This document shows, piece after piece, positions 59,436 to 64,000 of a DNA stretch of 64,000 nt; the stretch's first letter is position 1; the number at the start of each line of letters is the position of its first letter. Under the pieces are notes generated by a model that made no database searches, was not told the origin of the DNA, and saw nothing but the letters and a program-made list of their open reading frames with translations. The position numbers and the translations under genes are program-made. Origin of the DNA: DUPU01 sp050952465 (GTDB lineage Bacteria > Bacillota > Dehalobacteriia > Dehalobacteriales > Dehalobacteriaceae); assembly GCA_050952465.1 (NCBI GenBank), contig JBMNKZ010000007.1, forward strand, positions 248,001-312,000. The letters are read 5' to 3'.

Positions 59436-60884
59436 ATGATAAACTGGATTATATTTATTTTAGCTTCAGCTGTATTAATCAGCGTTGGTGTATGGTCTAA
59501 CCAAAGGATTAAAAAAGCCAGAAAAACCGGTGAAGGTTTTTTATTGGGAGGAAAACAGATAGGCGCTTTTGTCGGTGCCGGTACCTTAATGGCTACAGGC
59601 TATAGTGGATGGGGTTTTATTGGTTCCCCGGGAACGGCCTATGCCTATGGTACGATTGAAGTTTTAGCAAACTTTTTCTTTGCTCCGGCAATTGTATTTG
59701 GAACTTTATGGTTTGCAGGTTTCATGCGACGACAAGCTGACAAATGTGGCGGCTTGACAGTTCCGGAATATCTGACAGTAACCCATAGAGGTTCGGATAC
59801 ACTAAGGAGAACGGTTCATTTTATTGCCGGTACCGCAACCTTCGTTTTTCTTTCCGTGTACATGATCGGCCAAATCAGGGCAGTGGGCCTGGTAGCATCT
59901 GAATGGCTTGGCATTAGCGAGATATTGGCATCAGCACTATTAATGGCTGTGATTGTTGTTTTTACCATGCAAGGAGGACTTTTAGCTGTAGCTGTTACGG
60001 ATACCATCATGTGCATCGGAATGCTTGTCGCTTCTATTATTGTATACGTGACAATAATCAGGGATATACCGATGATGGAGCTAATTTCAGCAGTAGGTAA
60101 ATTAAACAGCGAATTCATAAATCCCACTACATCTGTTCCTTATGGCAATGGAATGTTTAGCGTATTCTTGGTATTTATCTATGCACTGCTTTTTACTACT
60201 ACCTTACCCTACATGTCAGTGCGTTTTCTATCCTTTAAAGAAGACATCAAGATCCACACCATGGCTTTAATCATGGCACCCATGGGTTTCATTTTAAGCT
60301 TGATTCCTCTTGTGGGTATTTATATGTATTATAAGAATCCAAACTTGGCTAATCCCGACAGTGCCATGCCGGTTTTCTTAAATACATTTTTACCGCCTTT
60401 CTTAACAGGCTTTATTACCCTATTTATATTATTTGCCATGCTCTCCACTATCAGTTCCGTGCTGCAAGCATTGGCCTCAGCCTTGTCTTATGATATGTTT
60501 GTATCTATTGCTAATAGAAATTCCAATCGTGGAGATTTGATTAACCGTATAGGAGTACTGGTAATTGCCATATGGGTAATGTTCTTAACATTCATGGCTC
60601 CCCAAGGAATGCTTAATCAAATCGCTTATATTGGAACCGGAGGATTAATATCTGCCTTTGTTGGGCCGATCATTATGCGTGTATTTGTAGAAGCAGATTT
60701 ACGCGCTTGTCTTGCCTCCTTACTTGTAGGGTTTTTTGGAAATGTTTTTTTGGTATTCAAAATGCAAGTTGGTTGGGTAGAAGCACCAATTATAGCTGGT
60801 TTAGCCGGATCTGTTGTCTATCTCATTATGGGATATATCAACAATGGAGGGGCCAGAAAGCCTAAGGATTTAATAATAAATTAG
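59436..60884 (+). CDS. sodium:solute symporter family transporter
   Basis: A 482-residue, 13-helix SSS transporter of the PutP/PanF type. VGAGTLMATGYSGWGFIGSP is the TM2 Na+-site region, YLTVTHRGSDTLRRTVHFIA follows, and FAMLSTISSVLQALASALSY is the TM8-9 region with the serines that complete the Na2 site. Substrate not readable from sequence; the adjacent amidinotransferase and arginine deiminase point to a guanidino or amino acid such as guanidinoacetate, creatine or arginine. Ribosome site AAAGGGG overlaps the accessory peptide's end. Ends in a terminator. Confidence 0.9.
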   Translation: MINWIIFILASAVLISVGVWSNQRIKKARKTGEGFLLGGKQIGAFVGAGTLMATGYSGWGFIGSPGTAYAYGTIEVLANFFFAPAIVFGTLWFAGFMRRQADKCGGLTVPEYLTVTHRGSDTLRRTVHFIAGTATFVFLSVYMIGQIRAVGLVASEWLGISEILASALLMAVIVVFTMQGGLLAVAVTDTIMCIGMLVASIIVYVTIIRDIPMMELISAVGKLNSEFINPTTSVPYGNGMFSVFLVFIYALLFTTTLPYMSVRFLSFKEDIKIHTMALIMAPMGFILSLIPLVGIYMYYKNPNLANPDSAMPVFLNTFLPPFLTGFITLFILFAMLSTISSVLQALASALSYDMFVSIANRNSNRGDLINRIGVLVIAIWVMFLTFMAPQGMLNQIAYIGTGGLISAFVGPIIMRVFVEADLRACLASLLVGFFGNVFLVFKMQVGWVEAPIIAGLAGSVVYLIMGYINNGGARKPKDLIIN

Positions 60885-60890
60885 GGATGG

Positions 60891-60916
60891 AGGGACAGGT
60901 AACTGTCCCTTTTTTA
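60891..60916 (+). terminator. terminator after the SSS symporter
   Basis: AGGGACAG-GTAA-CTGTCCCT followed by TTTTTA, 6 bases after the stop. The stem has the same GGGACAGGTA core as the dispersed palindromic repeat. Confidence 0.85.
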
Positions 60917-60958
60917 GTTCCGAAACTTAGAAATTTATAATCTACTTTATGCTAAATC

Positions 60959-60990
60959 AAAAACCTGCCTTTCTTAAAAAAGCAGGTTTT
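60959..60990. terminator. bidirectional stem-loop before the VUT gene end
   Basis: AAAACCTGC...GCAGGTTTT with T-runs on both strands, between the symporter and the convergent VUT gene. Confidence 0.75.
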
Positions 60991-61027
60991 AATCAGCATA
61001 TCTACAAAGTCTATTACTCTATCGTTC

Positions 61028-61534
61028 CTAGACTGTTGAACTAGCATCATTAGTGAATTTTACTTTTCGGAATATAATTATCGACCAGACATAACCACCA
61101 ATTACTTTCGCTGCAAACTGGCCTAAAACCACCCAGGGAATAAATGCCCCAAAGGCTATGGTGGGAAAAGCAATAGAATCAACTGCTGCCGAAACGATAT
61201 TCGAGCCGTTAACCTTCAGTATCTTAGAGTATCGATAAAGCAGTTGATATACTATAGTATCAAATATTCCGGATAAAGCAAAAGCTATGACGGAAGCAAT
61301 AGCTACCCGGCCGGCCCCTTGGTTAATAAACCAGGTAAGAATGCCTCCTACTGAAATTAATAACAGCATTTTGACCCATAGACTTTTTCCTTGCCACCGT
61401 TCATGTAAAGCATCACGGGTGACTAAATCAAACCCGATTAACAAAAATCCCACTACCGGGGTAGAGATAGGGCCAAAATAAGCCACCGATAAGTTTGCCA
61501 CAATAATGGCACAAAGATATAATCCAACTAACAC
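61028..61534 (-). CDS. VUT family (YhhQ-like) putative transporter
   Basis: A 168-residue, five- to six-helix protein from a GTG start after AAGGGGGG. LLIGFDLVTRDALHERWQGK is the signature of the vitamin uptake (VUT/DUF165) family whose best-known member, YhhQ, imports queuosine precursors. FGAFIPWVVLGQFAAKVIGG closes the transport core. No preQ1 riboswitch precedes it, so the substrate is not assured. Confidence 0.82.
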   Translation of the reverse strand: MLVGLYLCAIIVANLSVAYFGPISTPVVGFLLIGFDLVTRDALHERWQGKSLWVKMLLLISVGGILTWFINQGAGRVAIASVIAFALSGIFDTIVYQLLYRYSKILKVNGSNIVSAAVDSIAFPTIAFGAFIPWVVLGQFAAKVIGGYVWSIIIFRKVKFTNDASSTV

Positions 61535-61593
61535 CTTGTTCCCCCCTTAATATCTCTTAATATTCGACAATATCTGAACAAATCCTGTTTGTT

Positions 61594-61779
61594 TTATTTT
61601 GATTCCTGTAAAGCAGTCTTTTTCCCTTTTTTGCGTTGTTTTACGCATTCTGTTAAAAGATATTCAATCTGCCCATTGATAGAACGAAAGTCATCCTCCG
61701 CCCAGGCTGCTAGCTCCTGCCAAAGAGATGGTGATAACCGTAATAAAAGCTGCTTTTTCTTTTTTTCATTGTTATTCAT
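61594..61779 (-). CDS. Arc-type ribbon-helix-helix protein
   Basis: A 61-residue basic protein starting MNNNEKKKKQLLLRLSPSLW. The beta strand (LLLRLS) and two helices (PSLWQELAAWAEDDFRS, then NGQIEYLLTECVKQ) match the Arc/MetJ-like fold that binds DNA as a dimer. The longer reading to 61815 overlaps the SPFH gene. It is directly downstream of an SPFH gene, a pairing seen repeatedly in Firmicutes, and a perfect inverted repeat lies at the head of the operon. Confidence 0.8.
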   Translation of the reverse strand: MNNNEKKKKQLLLRLSPSLWQELAAWAEDDFRSINGQIEYLLTECVKQRKKGKKTALQESK

Positions 61780-61798
61780 CAATTCATACCTTTTACTT

Positions 61799-62803
61799 TT
61801 AATACAGTGACCCACTGTTTACAATGGGCTGAGCGTCCTTATTTCCACAGAGGACAACCAACAAATTGCTGACCATTGCCGCTTTTCGTTCCTCATCCAG
61901 CTGGACAATATCATTTTCATTAAGCTTGTTTAAAGCCATCTCCACCATTCCCACAGCACCCTCAACAATCATCTGCCTTGCGTCAATGATGGCGGAAGCC
62001 TGTTGCCTCTGCAACATCGCGGCAGCAATTTCAGGCGCATAAGCTAAATGGGTAATCCTTGCTTCTAATATTTCTATTCCCGCATCGTCCATTTTTTCCT
62101 GAATTTCGTTTTTTAATTTTTCTGCAACACCGTGACTACTGCCCCTAAGGGACATTTCGTTGTCATCACCGGATGAATCGTAAGGATATTCCCGCACAAT
62201 ATTACGGAGGGCGGAATCACATTGAATGGAAAGATACTCCGTATAATTATCTACATTGAATACCGCCTTCGCCGTGTTCACCACCCGCCAAATCACAACA
62301 ATGCCGATAATGATGGGGTTGCCCAACTTATCATTGATTTTTTGCTTATCATTGTTTAAAGTCATGGCTTTAAGAGATATCTTTTTGTTGGTGATGATAC
62401 TGGTGCCAGGTGTTTTTTCTTTACCGCCAGCTGGGACGGCAGCTGTGGCTGCCGGGTTTACGGCACTGACAAAGGGGTTAACAAAATAAAAACCCTCTCC
62501 TTTAAGTGTACCATAATATTTTCCAAAGAGGGTTAACACCAAAGCCTCTTGGGGTCTCAGTACTTTTAACCCGGCAAAGATAATGGGCCCGACTACCAGA
62601 AAATATAATGCTCCAGTAATGATCCCGGCAATTCCCAGACCCACATTTATGCCGTTTGCGGCAAATCTAATTCCGGAAATACATACAAAAATTGCAAGCA
62701 GCATCAGAATAATGTTAATTAAAAGAATCGGCATACCATTTTGGGCTTTAAGTATAATTTCCTGAACCTGTTTTTTTTCGTTTCTTTTAGTAGGTGCGGA
62801 CAT
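61799..62803 (-). CDS. SPFH (band 7/prohibitin) domain protein
   Basis: A 334-residue protein with two N-terminal membrane helices (about 25-75) and an SPFH domain (RPQEALVLTLFGKYYGTLKG, VVIWRVVNTAKAVFNVDNYT, then LRNIVREYPYD and DDAGIEILEARITHLAYAPE). The C-terminal coiled helix holds MLQRQQASAIIDARQMIVEG. SPFH proteins scaffold membrane microdomains and modulate proteases or channels. This two-helix subclass often pairs with a small RHH protein, as here. Ribosome site GGAGATGG. Confidence 0.88.
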   Translation of the reverse strand: MSAPTKRNEKKQVQEIILKAQNGMPILLINIILMLLAIFVCISGIRFAANGINVGLGIAGIITGALYFLVVGPIIFAGLKVLRPQEALVLTLFGKYYGTLKGEGFYFVNPFVSAVNPAATAAVPAGGKEKTPGTSIITNKKISLKAMTLNNDKQKINDKLGNPIIIGIVVIWRVVNTAKAVFNVDNYTEYLSIQCDSALRNIVREYPYDSSGDDNEMSLRGSSHGVAEKLKNEIQEKMDDAGIEILEARITHLAYAPEIAAAMLQRQQASAIIDARQMIVEGAVGMVEMALNKLNENDIVQLDEERKAAMVSNLLVVLCGNKDAQPIVNSGSLY

Positions 62804-62823
62804 TTGGAAACCATCTCCTCTTC

Positions 62824-62860
62824 ATATGTTTATGATATTAATATGATATCATAAACATAT
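62824..62860 (-). promoter_or_regulatory. perfect inverted repeat, candidate operator of the SPFH-RHH operon
   Basis: ATATGTTTATGATAT (62824-62838) and ATATCATAAACATAT (62846-62860) are perfect 15-base arms with a 7-base spacer, 20 bases upstream of the SPFH start. The inner ATGATAT units give ribbon-helix-helix-sized half sites, suggesting autoregulation by the RHH protein. Confidence 0.6.
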
Positions 62861-62964
62861 CTTAGATCAGGATTGGGAGAATGTCAATTAGAAGTTAACT
62901 TCATCGCATTTCCTGCTTTTTAATCATATATTCCACAAAAGACCAGGTTTCCTTTATGTCGAAA

Positions 62965-64000
62965 TCAAAAATTCACCGTCTTTGTTGCGATATTCTTGCT
63001 GAAGGTACGATCATGCTCGACAAATAGAATAGTCGGTTGGTACTGCAGAAGTAATTCCTCGATTTGGATCCGAGAGATTACATCTATATAGTTTAAAGGT
63101 TCATCCCAAATGTAGAGATGGGCCGGTTCTGAGAGGCTTTTGGCAATCAGCACTTTCTTCTTCTGGCCGCCGCTGAAATGAGAGATATCCTTTTCGAATT
63201 GAATCCGAGCAAACCCAAGCTTTCTTAAATTAGCTTTAAAAACGCTCTCATCAATCCCGTTTTCTTCCGCATAGTCAGTTAAATTACCCCGAAGGTGGGA
63301 TGTGTCCTGTGCAACATAGGATATTTTAAGCTGGCTTCCTTTCTGGAAAGTACCTGTATAATCTATCCTCTCACCTAAAATCAGTTTCAAAATGCTCGAT
63401 TTCCCGGAGCCGTTCTTACCAAGAAGGGCAATGCGGTCACCCTGCTCCACAGTAAAGCTAATATCCCGGCACACAATTTTTTCATCATAAAAAATTGAGA
63501 CATGATCCAGTTCAGCCAGACGGCTTTTATGATAAACAAGGGGGTTGATCTTCAGGCAATGGGATTCTTCAATATTTTTCAGAAGTTTTGACTTTTTATT
63601 AATAGCAGACCGCTGCCTGTTTTCCATTGACTTAGCGCGTTTCATCATTTTCGCGGCCTTATGGCCTACATAACCTCTATCAGGTTTAATTCCGGAATTT
63701 TTTGCACCTTTTTTTGATCGCTCCACTTCCTGTGACCAGCCGCCGGTGCGCTTCATTGAATCGGACAAATGCTCAATGTCTTTTTTCAGCTTTTCGTTTT
63801 CCGTAAGCTCAAAACTATCCTGTCTTTTTTTATTTTCCCACCAAGAGGAAAAATTGCCTTTTTGGATTTCGATATTGACCTTATTGATTGATAGAATATG
63901 GTCAATGCAGTTGTCAAGAAAGGCTCTGTCATGGGACACCAAAATAAAGCCCCTTTTGGTATTAAGATACTCACTGACAAGTTTCCTTGCCGCCATATCC
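62965..64000 (-). CDS. ABC-F family ATPase, C-terminal part (ribosome protection type)
   Basis: The frame enters from the right edge inside the end of the first ABC domain (D-M-A-A-R-K follows what should be the Walker B N-H-L) and gives about 345 residues. The first H-loop is GFILVSHDRAFLDN; a long charged linker (about 45-145) follows; then the second ABC domain has Walker A LLGKNGSGKSS, signature HFSGGQKKKVLIAK, Walker B LYIWDEPLNYIDV and EHDRTF. The D-E-P-L-N-Y-I-D-V form is typical of antibiotic-resistance ABC-F proteins of the Lsa/CplR kind, which dislodge lincosamide, streptogramin or pleuromutilin drugs from ribosomes. Drug spectrum is unknown. Confidence 0.9.
   Translation of the reverse strand, partial: DMAARKLVSEYLNTKRGFILVSHDRAFLDNCIDHILSINKVNIEIQKGNFSSWWENKKRQDSFELTENEKLKKDIEHLSDSMKRTGGWSQEVERSKKGAKNSGIKPDRGYVGHKAAKMMKRAKSMENRQRSAINKKSKLLKNIEESHCLKINPLVYHKSRLAELDHVSIFYDEKIVCRDISFTVEQGDRIALLGKNGSGKSSILKLILGERIDYTGTFQKGSQLKISYVAQDTSHLRGNLTDYAEENGIDESVFKANLRKLGFARIQFEKDISHFSGGQKKKVLIAKSLSEPAHLYIWDEPLNYIDVISRIQIEELLLQYQPTILFVEHDRTFSKNIATKTVNF

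Overview
The window comes from a low-to-moderate GC, strictly anaerobic-looking Firmicute, most likely a Peptococcaceae-type clostridium. The basis is strong purine-rich Shine-Dalgarno sites, many TTG/GTG starts, an SLH-domain surface protein, a sporulation-type kinase, Clostridia-like polyamine genes and a selenocysteine-dependent grdA (glycine/sarcosine/betaine reductase protein A). The species is inference.

Layout. 1-2.9 kb: left-strand cluster with an alpha-oxoamine synthase (cut by the window edge), an acyl carrier protein, an old-yellow-enzyme family reductase and a UbiA prenyltransferase. 3.0-6.5 kb: XRE regulator, YcdB/SLH surface protein, and an ECF S-component-like protein behind a promoter overlapped by a palindrome. 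6.5-13.5 kb: a sigma-54 activator followed by two tandem copies of a creatininase plus CodB-like permease module; copy 2 has a readable -24/-12 promoter with paired upstream palindromes. 13.8-20.7 kb: MATE, UppP, EutH and a complete IS1182-type element with 17-bp terminal repeats and a 6-bp target duplication. 20.7-23.7 kb: GNAT, DUF2156, MBL and VOC proteins. 23.8-26 kb: trxB-trxA-grdA, with an in-frame TGA (Sec) that splits grdA in ordinary ORF calling. 27-31.8 kb: polyamine operon speA-speE-carboxy(nor)spermidine dehydrogenase-nspC. 32.7-43.2 kb: SelO, a CBS protein, the complete seven-gene Mrp cation/proton antiporter operon, a KdpD-like USP protein, a c-di-AMP (ydaO) riboswitch with no gene directly after it, and a ProP-like osmolyte transporter. 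43.6-49.2 kb: FAD/Rieske oxidoreductase, CoA-disulfide reductase-rhodanese, an oppD ghost, Smr and MFS. 49.4-55.6 kb: signalling genes (V4R, PAS-GGDEF-EAL, cupin, multi-PAS histidine kinase). 55.9-60.9 kb: arginine deiminase divergent from an amidinotransferase, a 37-residue symporter accessory peptide and an SSS symporter. 61-64 kb: VUT transporter, an RHH regulator plus SPFH protein with a perfect inverted repeat, and a truncated ABC-F ATPase.

How it fits together. Creatinine uptake and hydrolysis (8.3-13.5 kb), the shared reductase components GrdA/TrxA/TrxB (23.8-26 kb) and the amidinotransferase/arginine deiminase/symporter locus (55.9-60.9 kb) look like parts of a guanidino-compound fermentation: creatinine to creatine, on to sarcosine or glycine, then to reductive acetyl-phosphate formation, with amidino groups possibly moved to ornithine and burned by arginine deiminase. 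Creatinase, GrdB and GrdC/D are not in the window, so this is a hypothesis. The second theme is ion and osmotic homeostasis around the c-di-AMP riboswitch. No CRISPR array, rRNA or tRNA was recognised.
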